DNA from: Gimesia aquarii
GTDB taxonomy: Bacteria; Planctomycetota; Planctomycetia; Planctomycetales; Planctomycetaceae
Direction: 5' to 3'
DNA length: 64,000 bases
Assembly: GCF_007748195.1 (NCBI RefSeq)
Contig: NZ_CP037920.1
Location: 5,981,800 to 6,045,799 of the forward strand
Shown one piece after another: positions 17,084 to 26,430 of this stretch. The notes under the pieces were generated by a model. The model was not told the DNA's origin, searched no databases, and saw nothing but the letters and a program-made list of their open reading frames with translations. A program made the position numbers and the translations under genes. The stretch's first letter is position 1; every line of letters starts with the position of its first letter.

Positions 17084-18820
17084 ATGAAGCCACTTACACT
17101 TTTCGTCGTCGTCATGGTTTGGTCGGTCACCGACTGTTTTTCCGAAGAGAGACCGCAGCCAGCTTCGGATCGGCCTCTAATCAAGCGTGATATTGTTGGT
17201 CTCTGGTTAATGGGGCAATCTTTATGTGAAGGTGCCGAGTCACTGCCCATTGTCACGCGATCGAATGGTGACTGGGGAAACTATATGTTCCAGCGTGGTG
17301 TGCGCACCTGGTCTTATGGTAAGTATTGTGACAAGCCACACGAGCGACCTGCAGAACAGTTCTCTTTTGTGCCACTCACTGCAACTGTCAACGGTGGACT
17401 GGGTGAGACAATCGCCAATGGTCTGGCTGATCATTTGAAATCCAGTTTCACCAGTTCTCAGCGGGACCTAAAAGAGAGACAGAAAAAAACGCCTCATTAT
17501 TTAGTAACTTATGCAGGTCAGGGCGGACGGTTGATTGACGAACTTTCCAGCGTTGATCAATCGACTGATCCTCGTACACCTGAATCCAGGCAGCATGGCG
17601 GCGGCTATTATCAAACGAGTCTTGATGATGCCCGCCGTGCCAAAGCGCAAGCGGCAGCCAAGGGTGAAAATTTTGGAATCGCGGCTTTAATCTGGATGCA
17701 GGGGGAAGCCAATGCCGGACCAACAGAAGGTATTAATCCCAGTCGATGGGGGAAAGAAATTCCTCGTCCCGCAGGACTGCACTGGTATCGGGATCGGCTC
17801 ATTGAATACCGAAATCGATGGTCGCATGACTTGCAGCTAATTACCGGGCAAACCACTGAGATTCCACTGTTTACCTATCAGACATTGAGCAGTGCCGGTG
17901 AGGCACAACTGTTGGCTGCGGACAAGGATCCGCACATCACTATGGTCGGCCCGCATTACATGGTAGCGAGTGCTTTGAACAGTCGCTATTCCGGCAGATA
18001 TGGTGACCCGATCCATATGTCAGCCGACGGCGAACGCTGGTTTGGCGAACAGGTAGCCAAGGTGGTACATCGTGTCCTGAAGTTGGGTGAAACATGGCAG
18101 CCTTTGCGTCCGTTGAAAGCCTGGGTTTCGCCGGATCGTGCCAGTGTGCTGGTCGAATTTCATGTGCCACGACCACCGCTGGTATTGGATGAAACATTTC
18201 TTCCGCGAGAACAGTTAGTAAGAGGCCAGGGTTACCACTCCCTCTATGGATTCCAGATACGGAACAGCGCCCGTGCTGTCTCAGCGATCAAGGCAATTGA
18301 AATGGAATCGCCTTCACGCCTGCGAATTCAATTGGTGTCTCCGCTCAAAACAGGCACACATTTTACGCTCAGCTATGGACTACCTTACGCGGGGCAAGTC
18401 GGAAAAATTACTCAAATCAGAACTGGACCTGTCATCGAAGGTCAGTCCACAACTGAACTGATCCTCAATCAAAAATTCGATCCTCAACTCAAACCACTAC
18501 TGGCTGAAGGTGCGTTCTTCGTGGCCAACATGCTGGCCGGCGATGCTTACGCACAGGCACCCATTCGACACGTGACTGAAAGTGAGGGAAAAACCATACT
18601 TCGCTTTGAGAATCGGGAACGTCGCAAGAAGAAAAGTTTCGATACCGGGCAAACACTCACAGCATATCGAGGTTTCTCGTTTGGAAATCTGCGAGATTCT
18701 GATCCTGAAAAAGCCATTTATCAATTTGCTGACCCGGGTTATGGCACGCGTGCAGGGGAACCTTATCCCCTCTGGAACTGGTGCGTCCTGTTTAAGCAGT
18801 TCCCCATTTCAGATCAATGA
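17084..18820 (+). CDS. Sialate O-acetylesterase-type SGNH carbohydrate esterase
   Basis: The 578-residue secreted protein has a signal peptide (LTLFVVVMVWSVTDCFS). Its SASA/CE6-like motifs are: GLWLMGQSLCEGAES with the nucleophile Ser of GQS; IAALIWMQGEANAG, the conserved W-x-QGE block; and GDPIHMSADGERWFG, with the catalytic Asp and His. Family members remove acetyl groups from sugars such as sialic acid or acetylated xylan. The C-terminal 200 residues form an additional, probably beta-sandwich, domain. It stands between repeats and a convergent membrane-protein gene. A polysaccharide-degradation role outside the cytoplasm is inferred. Confidence 0.85.
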   Translation: MKPLTLFVVVMVWSVTDCFSEERPQPASDRPLIKRDIVGLWLMGQSLCEGAESLPIVTRSNGDWGNYMFQRGVRTWSYGKYCDKPHERPAEQFSFVPLTATVNGGLGETIANGLADHLKSSFTSSQRDLKERQKKTPHYLVTYAGQGGRLIDELSSVDQSTDPRTPESRQHGGGYYQTSLDDARRAKAQAAAKGENFGIAALIWMQGEANAGPTEGINPSRWGKEIPRPAGLHWYRDRLIEYRNRWSHDLQLITGQTTEIPLFTYQTLSSAGEAQLLAADKDPHITMVGPHYMVASALNSRYSGRYGDPIHMSADGERWFGEQVAKVVHRVLKLGETWQPLRPLKAWVSPDRASVLVEFHVPRPPLVLDETFLPREQLVRGQGYHSLYGFQIRNSARAVSAIKAIEMESPSRLRIQLVSPLKTGTHFTLSYGLPYAGQVGKITQIRTGPVIEGQSTTELILNQKFDPQLKPLLAEGAFFVANMLAGDAYAQAPIRHVTESEGKTILRFENRERRKKKSFDTGQTLTAYRGFSFGNLRDSDPEKAIYQFADPGYGTRAGEPYPLWNWCVLFKQFPISDQ

Positions 18821-18850
18821 TCAAAACATGAAGAAAGGTTCCAGCCCCCC

Positions 18851-20503
18851 TTAAATCTCACGATTTCCCACCCGGTCCGCCTCCTCAATTAGACGCTCTT
18901 GAATCTCTTTGATGCGCTCCTCGAATGACTGGATTATCGACGGGGTACTTTTGATTTCAGCCTTGATCTGCTCAACTTTCTGAAGGGGATGCAGTGGATT
19001 CATCAGCCATTCCGTTTCCTTCTCGTTTTTTCTGTTCTGGGCAGTGATGACAGTAGGAGCCACTGCCAGATAAACAGAAAGGGACAGCAGGACTGCGACC
19101 AGACAAAGTTTTGCCCCCCAACGGCCGGTCTGCATGAAGAAGCGTCGTGTTCGGGAGAGGGATGGATTCTCATACTTTTTTAGCATCCAGAGCGTCAGCA
19201 CAGCGATCAGGCAGAACGGGAGCAGTATCAGCGTCCCGGTCTGGCTGACAAACGTCAGCATTACTGCGAGGGGTGTTTCAGGAGACGGCTGAGCATCCTG
19301 CTGTGCATGATAACGATCAAGAGCTTCCATAAAAATATTCCGTCTCAGCCAGGCTTGGTGCAGATCCTGTTCGATTTCTACTGTTTCCGCAGGAGTGAAT
19401 GAATCGGGCTGCAGCTGCAGCACCTGAAATAAATGCCCCAGACCCGAAGTGCGGAAGCTGTATTTGAAATACGTCAATTCATACAAGTTATTCTCCCCTG
19501 CCAACTGGTCTGCGATCCGCAGTTCCTGACGTGCGTTGCGAATCACTGCGGAATACTTTTTCTGAGACAGATTTGATTCACAGGCATAGATCAACCAGCG
19601 TTGCAGTTTACTGGCGATGATGAGAGCTGGAAAGGTACCGTTCCTGCTGACTGCAGCTTTAAACTGGTCTTCCAGTGGTAGCGATGTCCGTATTAAAAAT
19701 TCCAGGGTCGTCGACCAGGTGATCGTGCCAACGTTCAGGGTTGGCTTTTTCAGACCTGTTCGGAGCCGTTGTTCGGCCTGTTCGTAGACCAGGGGATTGG
19801 TGATTTTTAGAGTCAGCCGATCTTCCTCATCCCAGACTGGTTCGGCTGACTGCTGGTAGAACTGGATCGCCGCCAGATAGTCGTAGAGCGAGTTTTCCGG
19901 ATCGTGGGCAGCACCTTCCTCAAGTACCTGCAGCCAGTCCTCAGTATGCAGCTCCAGTTCCGAATCATCACGGACCATAAACAGAAGTAATGCCCGTTGT
20001 CTCCAGAAGTCGACATTCTCCGGGTTCAGACTCGTGGTGATGGCCGCTTGTTTCAGACAGGCATCTCGGCAGATTGTCTGGTATTCCTCTTGGGATTGAT
20101 CAATCGTTTCTAAAATTTTCTCCGATCGTTCCACTAGTTCTAGTAGATCCTGACTGGATTTCTTATTCCGTTCGAGGAACCCATACTGCGGCTCGGTCAG
20201 CATCCAAGCCGCTCCCAGCGCTACCTGTGGATTCGTTTGCGTTGCAGGAATTTTGTTGATCTGACTGAGCCAATACTCCGCCTGAACCGGGGGGGGCTCC
20301 TCACCGATCGACGTCGTCTTACCCAGTAATCGCAGCGTTCTGTCTTCCCAGTCATTTTGGAGCGACCGCCAGCCTGAGGGAGAACAACTGACGACAACAA
20401 TCAGACGTAGGCAGAGTACCGACAGAACCAGAATCAGTAACATCCGGAGCCAGTTTGTTTTCAGTTGCCTGATTTTTTGAGATGAAAGTATTGCCATGTA
20501 CAA
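18851..20503 (-). CDS. Large membrane-associated protein of unknown function
   Basis: The 550-residue product has one N-terminal membrane helix (MLLILVLSVLCLRLIVVV), a long hydrophilic helical region (about 45-405) with Trp-, Glu- and Gln-rich helices that could be TPR-like, and two closely spaced membrane helices near the end (LILLPFCLIAVLTLWML, then LCLVAVLLSLSVYLAVAP), followed by a charged coiled tail. No domain family was recognised. It faces the SASA esterase gene with a 30-base gap between stop codons. Confidence 0.6.
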   Translation of the reverse strand: MYMAILSSQKIRQLKTNWLRMLLILVLSVLCLRLIVVVSCSPSGWRSLQNDWEDRTLRLLGKTTSIGEEPPPVQAEYWLSQINKIPATQTNPQVALGAAWMLTEPQYGFLERNKKSSQDLLELVERSEKILETIDQSQEEYQTICRDACLKQAAITTSLNPENVDFWRQRALLLFMVRDDSELELHTEDWLQVLEEGAAHDPENSLYDYLAAIQFYQQSAEPVWDEEDRLTLKITNPLVYEQAEQRLRTGLKKPTLNVGTITWSTTLEFLIRTSLPLEDQFKAAVSRNGTFPALIIASKLQRWLIYACESNLSQKKYSAVIRNARQELRIADQLAGENNLYELTYFKYSFRTSGLGHLFQVLQLQPDSFTPAETVEIEQDLHQAWLRRNIFMEALDRYHAQQDAQPSPETPLAVMLTFVSQTGTLILLPFCLIAVLTLWMLKKYENPSLSRTRRFFMQTGRWGAKLCLVAVLLSLSVYLAVAPTVITAQNRKNEKETEWLMNPLHPLQKVEQIKAEIKSTPSIIQSFEERIKEIQERLIEEADRVGNREI

Positions 20504-20684
20504 TAAGAAACGTCAGATCCAGCAGCCAGGATCAAGAAGTTTTCATTTTTCATCCCGCGTTTCCAGAATTTCTTCGATCAGTTACAGTTTCTGCTGCTGG
20601 TATTTGAGCACGCGCAGTCGTCATAGATACCCAGCAGCGATATCAGAATCGCAATCAGATCACAGACGATGCGTGAATAAAAAA

Positions 20685-20707
20685 TTCCAGACACCTTAAA
20701 TCCGTTT
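20685..20707. repeat. Dispersed CAGACACC-type repeat
   Basis: TTCCAGACACCTTAAATCCG matches the repeats at 16265 and 17028. Confidence 0.45.
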
Positions 20708-20746
20708 GCACCGGGCCCTCTCGTTCACCGATTTGGTATTTGCCGA

Positions 20747-21307
20747 TCATTGCGGTGGATCAATCTTGAATTCCGCGTAGATCATTGCAATGTCACCAAG
20801 TTCTGGAAATGAGCATTTGCCGCCAAACACTGCCCCAACGAATGCATCTTCCAAACCATCAGCATTTGTCAGCGAAGTCGATTTGTCAGTTAGAAACATT
20901 CTAACAGTTCCATCGCTTTCGAGCCGAAACCTGCCTACGAAGGTTCCAGCGGCAGATTTCAATTCTCCTGTTTCAAGTAAATCGTTGAGTACAGATGTGG
21001 CAGAGTCCAAACCTGTTTGGACGGCAGAGTCATTCGGGTTACCGGCTTCGACCTTCTGGGCGACAAGTGATACGCGTCCATGCTTGATAGTTTGTGTTGC
21101 CAAATCTTGGGTCCCATTTTGTGTTTCAGAAGAATCATTCGATTGAGAGCACCCAACGATGCAAGCAACACAAAGAGAAAGGAATACGCGTGCCACCCCC
21201 ACCAGTTCCGCTTCTGCCAACCGAGATAACGTCAATGCATGCAATCGCCCAAACCGACCCAGGCCAATGACACCTATTTTCACCGGTTGAAAACTCTTCA
21301 CAGCCAT
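20747..21307 (-). pseudogene. Chimera: oxidoreductase N-terminus joined to a lipoprotein
   Basis: The first 39 residues are the start of a Gfo/Idh/MocA oxidoreductase: VKIGVIGLGRFGRLHALTLS with the Rossmann GxGxxG, then LAEAELVGVA. In the family the next residues form a DxN/DxD strand, but here the frame passes directly into ARVFLSLCVACIVGC, a lipoprotein signal with lipobox, and a 145-residue Ser/Thr-rich lipoprotein ending in KIDPPQ. The junction is near 21190. The lipoprotein's own start has probably been lost or is an internal GTG. Expression as one protein would give a buried signal, so this is called a broken or hybrid gene. Confidence 0.65.
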
Positions 21308-21419
21308 CGGTTATCCTCAGATTTGATTGATTGATTATCCGCAGACAGTCACAGATTTTCAGATGGCTTTTCAATATAGAAAATTTGGCCGAATTTTATA
21401 GTCTGTGTTCATGCAATAG

Positions 21420-21797
21420 TCAGGAGCGCTCATGAGAAATTCTGAAATCGGATAGTAGCCAGAAATATGAGCTGATATATGCGCTAAGAAAGGATGCCAT
21501 AAATAAACGAAAAAGTAAATTTTCTTGATTGAATTTTTTTTCAAAAAGAATGAATATGACGATAATCAAAACAGCACACACATTCATTATTTTTCTCGTT
21601 AATTCAACGTAGTCAACCAATATATTTCGGATCATATAAGTAGCAAAAAATAATATTGCCACTGATGGTATCGTATAAATAGCAATTCCAAGTCTCATAT
21701 CTTTGCTGAGAGCTGAATACAATACAAATAAAATGATACAGACTTGGGCAATTCCTAGTAGACCTGCATTTTGATGAAATCTTTCAAGCCGATTCAT
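21420..21797 (-). CDS. Small four-helix membrane protein, possible integron cassette
   Basis: The 125-residue protein has four hydrophobic segments: GLLGIAQVCIILFVLYSAL, IAIYTIPSVAILFFATYMI, KIMNVCAVLIIVIFILF and LFRLFMASFLSAYISSYFW. It has no recognised family. Its ATG lies ten bases from the core of integron-site-like module 3, directly opposite the integrase remnant, the place of the first cassette in an integron. No attC was found after its stop codon. Confidence 0.6.
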   Translation of the reverse strand: MNRLERFHQNAGLLGIAQVCIILFVLYSALSKDMRLGIAIYTIPSVAILFFATYMIRNILVDYVELTRKIMNVCAVLIIVIFILFEKKFNQENLLFRLFMASFLSAYISSYFWLLSDFRISHERS

Positions 21798-21806
21798 AAA
21801 ATCTTC

Positions 21807-21920
21807 TAACTATTGATAGACAGAGTTTGATTCTGCCTAAATCTATCAGGATTTCTGTCTCTTATCAATTGACGCTATTTAAACCTGGGTTCACAACGGA
21901 ATGGTTCAGGGAAGACTAAC
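21807..21920. repeat. Integron-site-like module, copy 3 (attI position)
   Basis: It contains TTGATAGACAGAGTTTGATT, TCTATCAGGA and TTATCAATTG as in copies 1 and 2, with the minus-strand GTTAGAA at the gene side. It lies between a leftward small gene and a rightward integrase remnant, the position of attI in an integron. The end toward the integrase (CAGGGAAGACTAACATGGCA) is shared with copy 2. Confidence 0.6.
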
Positions 21921-22172
21921 ATGGCAACGGATGATGATCCTCTCCTCTCTATCAGGATCTCGCAGCATGACCACTGCGGCTCAGCGATCGTCTAGCTCCT
22001 TGCTCAGATGCGAAATAAGTTGCGAGTGAGGCACTATGTATGGAAGACCGAGCAGGCTTACGTGATGTGGATCGAGAGATTCTTGTGTTTTCATCGTGAA
22101 CGCAATCGGCGCCGGTGGAGGAATCCTCGTCAGATGGGAAAGATGGACATCGAGCAATACCTGTCGGCATAG
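21921..22172 (+). pseudogene. Integron-integrase-like tyrosine recombinase, N-terminal remnant
   Basis: From the ATG at 21921 the frame reads about 24 residues to a TAG (21993), then continues in the same frame as KLRVRHYVWKTEQAYVMWIE, RFLCFHRERNRR, then RQMGKMDIEQYLSA before a second TAG at 22170. This matches the N-terminal SAM-like core-binding domain of integron integrases, where the pattern RxxHYSxxTExAYxxWIxRFxxFH is typical. The catalytic domain (R-H-R-Y) is missing; a short dispersed repeat begins at the second stop. The gene is dead. Confidence 0.7.
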
Positions 22173-22197
22173 GTGTCTGACCCTTTAATTTCATTCC
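22170..22197. repeat. Dispersed GTGTCTGACCC-type repeat at the integrase break
   Basis: AGGTGTCTGACCCTTTAATT starts exactly where the integrase remnant stops, so the repeat or its parent element may have caused the truncation. Confidence 0.5.
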
Positions 22198-22250
22198 AGA
22201 AAATGACAGGTCATTCAGGCCAGCCTACTTTTCTTCCGGGTGAAGGACCG

Positions 22251-22256
22251 TATAAT
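22251..22256 (+). promoter_or_regulatory. Possible -10 box giving a leaderless antiporter mRNA
   Basis: A perfect TATAAT ends seven bases before the ATG at 22264, so transcription would begin at or next to the start codon. No good -35 box was seen. The XRE gene at 23960 has the same arrangement. Confidence 0.4.
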
Positions 22257-22263
22257 AACGGCC

Positions 22264-23670
22264 ATGAATTTCTTCGATATCGCTGGCATCCTCGTGGCCC
22301 TCGCAGCGGCCTTCGCATTCATCAACCATAAACTGCTCAAGCTGCCAACAACGGTAGGCCTGATGCTGCTGGCAATGCTGCACGCAATCAGCCTGCTGCT
22401 GATTGATCGGATTGTACCGGGGGCAAGCGTGCTCACCGCGGCCGAGACGCTCATCGGCTCAATCGACTTCGACCAGACGCTGATGCAGGGCATGCTCGGC
22501 TACCTGCTCTTTGCCGGGGCGTTGCATGTTAACCTCAACGACCTTAAGAAACAAACTGCGGTCATCGCCCTGCTCGCGACCATCGGCGTCCTCGCCACGA
22601 CGTTCATCGTCGGCGGGCTCACCTACGTCATCACCGGCTGGCTTGGGATCAAGGTCCGCTTCATCTACTGCCTGATCTTCGGCTCGATCGTCGCCCCAAC
22701 CGACCCGATCGCGGTCCTGGGGATCTTCAAGAGCCTCGGTGCACCCAAGTCGCTGGAGACCAAGATCGCGGGGGAGTCGCTGTTTAACGATGGCGTGGGC
22801 GTGGTGGTATTTATTGCACTCCTGAGTATCGCGGGGTTGGGGGGGCATGGCGAGTCCCATGAAGACTTAACGAATAAGGATGAGTCTAATCGTGTCGTTC
22901 AGCAGAGCGAACAAGAACATCCGCACGAGGTTCAAGCAGGCAGCGAGATGGCAGAGACGAACGCAAGCGATGTCGCGAAGCTCTTCGCCCTGGAAGCTGG
23001 TGGCGGAATTGCGCTGGGCTTTGTGCTGGGGCTGCTCGCGTTCTTCCTGTTGCGATCCATTGATCACTACGCGACGGAGATTTTGCTTTCGCTGGCGGTG
23101 GTGACGAGCGGGTATGCGCTGGCGATGAAGCTGCACCTTTCCGGGCCGTTGGCGATGGTGGTCGCGGGGCTGATCCTGGGGAACCATGGCCGAACGCTGG
23201 CGATGTCCGACAAAACGCGCCAGCACCTGGACACGTTCTGGGAGTTGGTGGACGAACTTCTAAATGCGGTGCTGTTTGTGTTGATCGGGCTGGAGGTCCT
23301 GGTGCTGTCGTTCCAGGAGCAATACCTGCTGGCCGGGGCGCTGGCAATCCCCGCTGCGTTGCTAGCAAGGTTCCTGTCCGTTGGCACGGTGATGACCATC
23401 TTGAAGAAAGCTACCGGCCAGGAATTCACGCCGCACGCGATCAAGGTTATGACCTGGGGCGGCCTTCGCGGCGGGATTAGTGTTGCACTCGCACTCTCGC
23501 TCAAGGAAGAGATCCATGCTCAACAATCGCAGTACGACAACATCGGTGAACTCATCCTGACCATGACCTACGTCGTCGTCGCCTTCTCAATCCTCGTCGG
23601 CGGCCTGACCATCGGCCCGATGCTGAGCAGATTGGGCCTCACGGGGCAGGGCAAAACAGAAGCCCATTAA
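22264..23670 (+). CDS. CPA1-type Na+/H+ antiporter
   Basis: The protein of about 468 residues has roughly 12 membrane segments and the CPA1 signatures: [34 protein letters not shown], and [15 protein letters not shown], where the Asp of the ND motif is the expected ion-binding residue. A charged loop (about 205-240) is inserted between helices. A GTG at 22240 is an alternative start; the ATG at 22264 begins the typical [15 protein letters not shown]. Base composition is clearly richer in GC than its neighbours, and C/G-ending codons dominate, so it was probably acquired from a high-GC relative. It exchanges Na+ (or K+/Li+) for protons at the cytoplasmic membrane. Confidence 0.9.
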   Translation: MNFFDIAGILVALAAAFAFINHKLLKLPTTVGLMLLAMLHAISLLLIDRIVPGASVLTAAETLIGSIDFDQTLMQGMLGYLLFAGALHVNLNDLKKQTAVIALLATIGVLATTFIVGGLTYVITGWLGIKVRFIYCLIFGSIVAPTDPIAVLGIFKSLGAPKSLETKIAGESLFNDGVGVVVFIALLSIAGLGGHGESHEDLTNKDESNRVVQQSEQEHPHEVQAGSEMAETNASDVAKLFALEAGGGIALGFVLGLLAFFLLRSIDHYATEILLSLAVVTSGYALAMKLHLSGPLAMVVAGLILGNHGRTLAMSDKTRQHLDTFWELVDELLNAVLFVLIGLEVLVLSFQEQYLLAGALAIPAALLARFLSVGTVMTILKKATGQEFTPHAIKVMTWGGLRGGISVALALSLKEEIHAQQSQYDNIGELILTMTYVVVAFSILVGGLTIGPMLSRLGLTGQGKTEAH

Positions 23671-23746
23671 CGACTGATAGCGACCTGCTAGCGGGGTTCA
23701 CTACGGCTCAGTTCAGTTGTAAAAGGGTAGGACTCTTATTTTAAAG

Positions 23747-23770
23747 AGACGCTGACCCCTTTTCTATCTT
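23747..23770. repeat. Dispersed CTGACCCC-type repeat
   Basis: GACGCTGACCCCTTTTCTAT lies in the 289-bp gap after the antiporter; a weaker member of the same family. The rest of the gap shows nothing. Confidence 0.35.
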
Positions 23771-23959
23771 CAGGTAGGCTTGTCGCAATACTATTAGACA
23801 AGGTTCATTAATTGAGCGAAGTGACTTCCTGCAGTTGGCGATTTCCAAGCTAATGCATCGAGTTTGAATTAATGGTGTGTTGTGCTTAGCGAATTGGCAA
23901 GTACATTTGCAGAAATCAAGAGGACTGGCCAGGTAGTTTAACGTCGTTATAATGGCTTT

Positions 23960-24742
23960 ATGACTAACAATTCGAAGTCTAAATTTGGCTATTTACTTAC
24001 ATTTTGGCGTAAGAAATCATCCCTGAGTCAGCAGCAATTGGCACTTACTGCCGGGACAACTTCCCGACACCTGTCCTTTATTGAAACCGGGCGGTCACGT
24101 CCAGGACGCGGCCTAGTGTTGCGTTTAGGGCAGGCACTCGACCTTTCCATTCGAAACCGAAATGAGCTGTTGGTGGCAGCAGGATTCGCCCCAAGTTACC
24201 CAGAGCGCGACTTGCGAGATGAACGAACTAAGCCATATCTTCGGGCTGTTGAGTCGATACTTGAACAGCACGAGCCCTACCCTGGCGCGGCCTTTAATTC
24301 GCTGGGGTGCATAGTGCTGGCTAATCGACCATTTCGCACTATGTTTCCTGACTGCCTGCGTCTGTCCCCCGAAGAGGCTGTAGACGTATGGTTTGCCCCA
24401 GGGCTACATCGAGACCGCATGGAAAACTGGGCGGAGGTTGCTTGGGCTTGGATAGACCGGCAGCAACATGAGATCGTCCGAACAAATAATATCAAACTTG
24501 CCAAATTAGTTGAGCGTGCATTGGTCCACCTGAGCGACGTGGAGAGGCCCGAGCCACCGCAGAACTACCCGGACGTAATTGGCCCTCGTTTTCGAATTGG
24601 CGACAAGGTGATTCAAACATTCTTCACCGTAATGAAGTTTGAATCCGCCCTTGAGATTACGCTCAACGAATTGAGAATTGAGTTGCTCTTTCCGCTCGAT
24701 GAAACGGCTACTGAATTCTTTCAAACTCTTGATTATTCGTAG
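23960..24742 (+). CDS. XRE-family regulator with MmyB-like ligand-binding domain
   Basis: The 260-residue protein has an N-terminal helix-turn-helix (FGYLLTFWRKKSSLSQQQLA, then AGTTSRHLSFIETGRSRPGR) and a C-terminal MmyB-like PAS-type domain. The latter contains LEQHEPYPGAAFNSLGCIVL, NRPFRTMF and WAEVAWAWIDRQQHEI. Members of this group in actinobacteria and proteobacteria sense small, often fatty-acid-like ligands. A TATAAT box ends six bases before the ATG, suggesting a leaderless mRNA. The DUF2306 membrane protein follows 172 bases later and may be its target. Confidence 0.88.
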   Translation: MTNNSKSKFGYLLTFWRKKSSLSQQQLALTAGTTSRHLSFIETGRSRPGRGLVLRLGQALDLSIRNRNELLVAAGFAPSYPERDLRDERTKPYLRAVESILEQHEPYPGAAFNSLGCIVLANRPFRTMFPDCLRLSPEEAVDVWFAPGLHRDRMENWAEVAWAWIDRQQHEIVRTNNIKLAKLVERALVHLSDVERPEPPQNYPDVIGPRFRIGDKVIQTFFTVMKFESALEITLNELRIELLFPLDETATEFFQTLDYS

Positions 24743-24914
24743 TCCAGCCCATTTGCTTCGTCCAGAATACTTGCGCTTCCCTAATCGGGAATTGTTGCCA
24801 AACACAGAACTGGTCAATAATTACTTGTTGATGAACGGTCCGACTAGCATCACTATAGCTGCGTGCTGAAGATGATTGAGCACGGACGCAACCCAATTAG
24901 GAGTCTAAGAAATA

Positions 24915-25550
24915 ATGGGGTACATTAGCAGGAAAGAATGGGCGCTCTTAATTTGCTTATTTGTGTTTAGCTTCGTTCCGGTCGTTGGCGGTGCACTTCG
25001 AATTGTTGAGATCGCAGGCGGTCCAGCTATCGCACCTAACAACCTACGTATAAATGCCGACCCGCTGCCAGCTTTGTTACATCTGCTTGGAGCGATTCCC
25101 TTTTGTATTCTCGGTGCATTTCAGTTTCTTCCGAGCATTCGTAAGCATGCACCGAAATGGCATCGATGCAACGGATGGATTGTTATCCAGGGAGGAATCG
25201 TATCATCTATAACCGGCTTATGGATGACGCAAGTCTATGATCTTCCGGTTGAGTTGCAGGGCGGTTTTCTTTACTTCGTCCGAATGGTGATGGGGACGGC
25301 AATGACATTTTTTATACTACTCGGCCTAGCGGCCATTAGAAAACGACGAGTTGACGTACATAGTTCGTGGATGATACGCGCATACGCAATCGGACAAGGA
25401 GCATCCACTCAGACATTGATAGGTTTAACTTGGATGGCGGTGATGAAAGAAGAGCCGGCTGGTTTTCCCAGAGATGTGATGATGACGTTAGCTTGGGTGG
25501 TCAATTTGATGGTGGCCGAGTGGATCATCCGGAAACCGAGCAAAAACTGA
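24915..25550 (+). CDS. DUF2306 membrane protein
   Basis: The 211-residue integral membrane protein has six hydrophobic segments and the DUF2306 pattern: LLHLLGAIPFCILGAFQFLP, KWHRCNGWIVI with the conserved HR, GLWMTQVY and VDVHSSWMIRAYAIG. DUF2306 proteins are predicted heme- or quinone-related membrane proteins without an established role. The ATG is preceded by AGGAG at 11 bases. It follows the XRE regulator in the same direction. Confidence 0.85.
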   Translation: MGYISRKEWALLICLFVFSFVPVVGGALRIVEIAGGPAIAPNNLRINADPLPALLHLLGAIPFCILGAFQFLPSIRKHAPKWHRCNGWIVIQGGIVSSITGLWMTQVYDLPVELQGGFLYFVRMVMGTAMTFFILLGLAAIRKRRVDVHSSWMIRAYAIGQGASTQTLIGLTWMAVMKEEPAGFPRDVMMTLAWVVNLMVAEWIIRKPSKN

Positions 25551-25586
25551 ATTCAACTCATAATTCCTAGTATCTTAAGGGGATAA

Positions 25587-26099
25587 TTACTTTTTGACAG
25601 GTGCAACAAAAGTGTCGTCAGGGCCCTGATTTTCCGGTGGTGCGCTGCCAATGAAGCATTGTCCTGAGGGATCGGGAGCGACTTTGGGTTGTTTCACAAA
25701 TGATTTAACGTTTCCGATTTCCAGCACCCAGCTGCCATCGTCTCGACTCGCGTTTAACGAATATTCATGCAGCTTGCCATCCACTGCTGTGCCGTACCAA
25801 CTGATCGAGTTATAACCTGTCGGTACATTTTCGTAGAGCGTTCCTTCCCAGGTCTCACCGACGTCTGTCACCAGGTTTTGACAGGTCGGGTTGTGGCGAC
25901 GTTCCGGAATACAAAATGTCCTGATGTCATCCAGCGACCAGCGGTCTTCCAGTGCAGCGGTGACTTCAGCAGGGGAAGTGAGCTGCTGCTGGGGCTCTGT
26001 AGTGACATCGGAAGCGCTTCCGGAATGTGTTTCGGGAGCCGTCGGTTTGCAACCCCATACCAACATCAAGATGGCCGAGTGGAGAGTGAGTTGACACAT
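25587..26099 (-). CDS. Lipoprotein of unknown function
   Basis: The protein is about 170 residues if started at the ATG at 26099, which places a lipoprotein signal at the N-terminus (LTLHSAILMLVWGC). A frame extension to 26192 would bury this signal and is rejected. The mature part has a Ser/Thr linker, a helical start (SPAEVTAALEDRWSLDDIRT), paired cysteines (FCIPERRHNPTCQ) and beta-rich sequence (ISWYGTAVDGKLHEYSLNAS). No family was recognised. Confidence 0.65.
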   Translation of the reverse strand: MCQLTLHSAILMLVWGCKPTAPETHSGSASDVTTEPQQQLTSPAEVTAALEDRWSLDDIRTFCIPERRHNPTCQNLVTDVGETWEGTLYENVPTGYNSISWYGTAVDGKLHEYSLNASRDDGSWVLEIGNVKSFVKQPKVAPDPSGQCFIGSAPPENQGPDDTFVAPVKK

Positions 26100-26430
26100 A
26101 ATGCAGTGAAAAGAAATCTGATACCCCACAGATTTCACATTGAGCATCGATGTGGTTTTGGGTTCGCGCATTCGCTTAACGATTCCAGCCATGAAAAGGA
26201 CCTCAAACGAGATCTGCCTGGCGCGGTTTCTGCCCCTCGATCGGATTTCGCTTGAAGAATACAGAACTACTTGCCCTGAATTTGCACATCTTTTTTATGA
26301 CCAAATAATCATTAGTCACAAGAATCTAATATTAGACGGACCGCATCGGAAATACAATATGTAGCATACGATTCGCAATCGTACTATAGTGAGCCAACCA
26401 GTCAATGGAGAGCTTTTATCTATAACGAAG

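Noticed and set aside
22459-23504. Several long minus-strand frames opposite the antiporter
   Set aside because: They are products of the GC-rich codon bias of the antiporter gene and have low-complexity translations.
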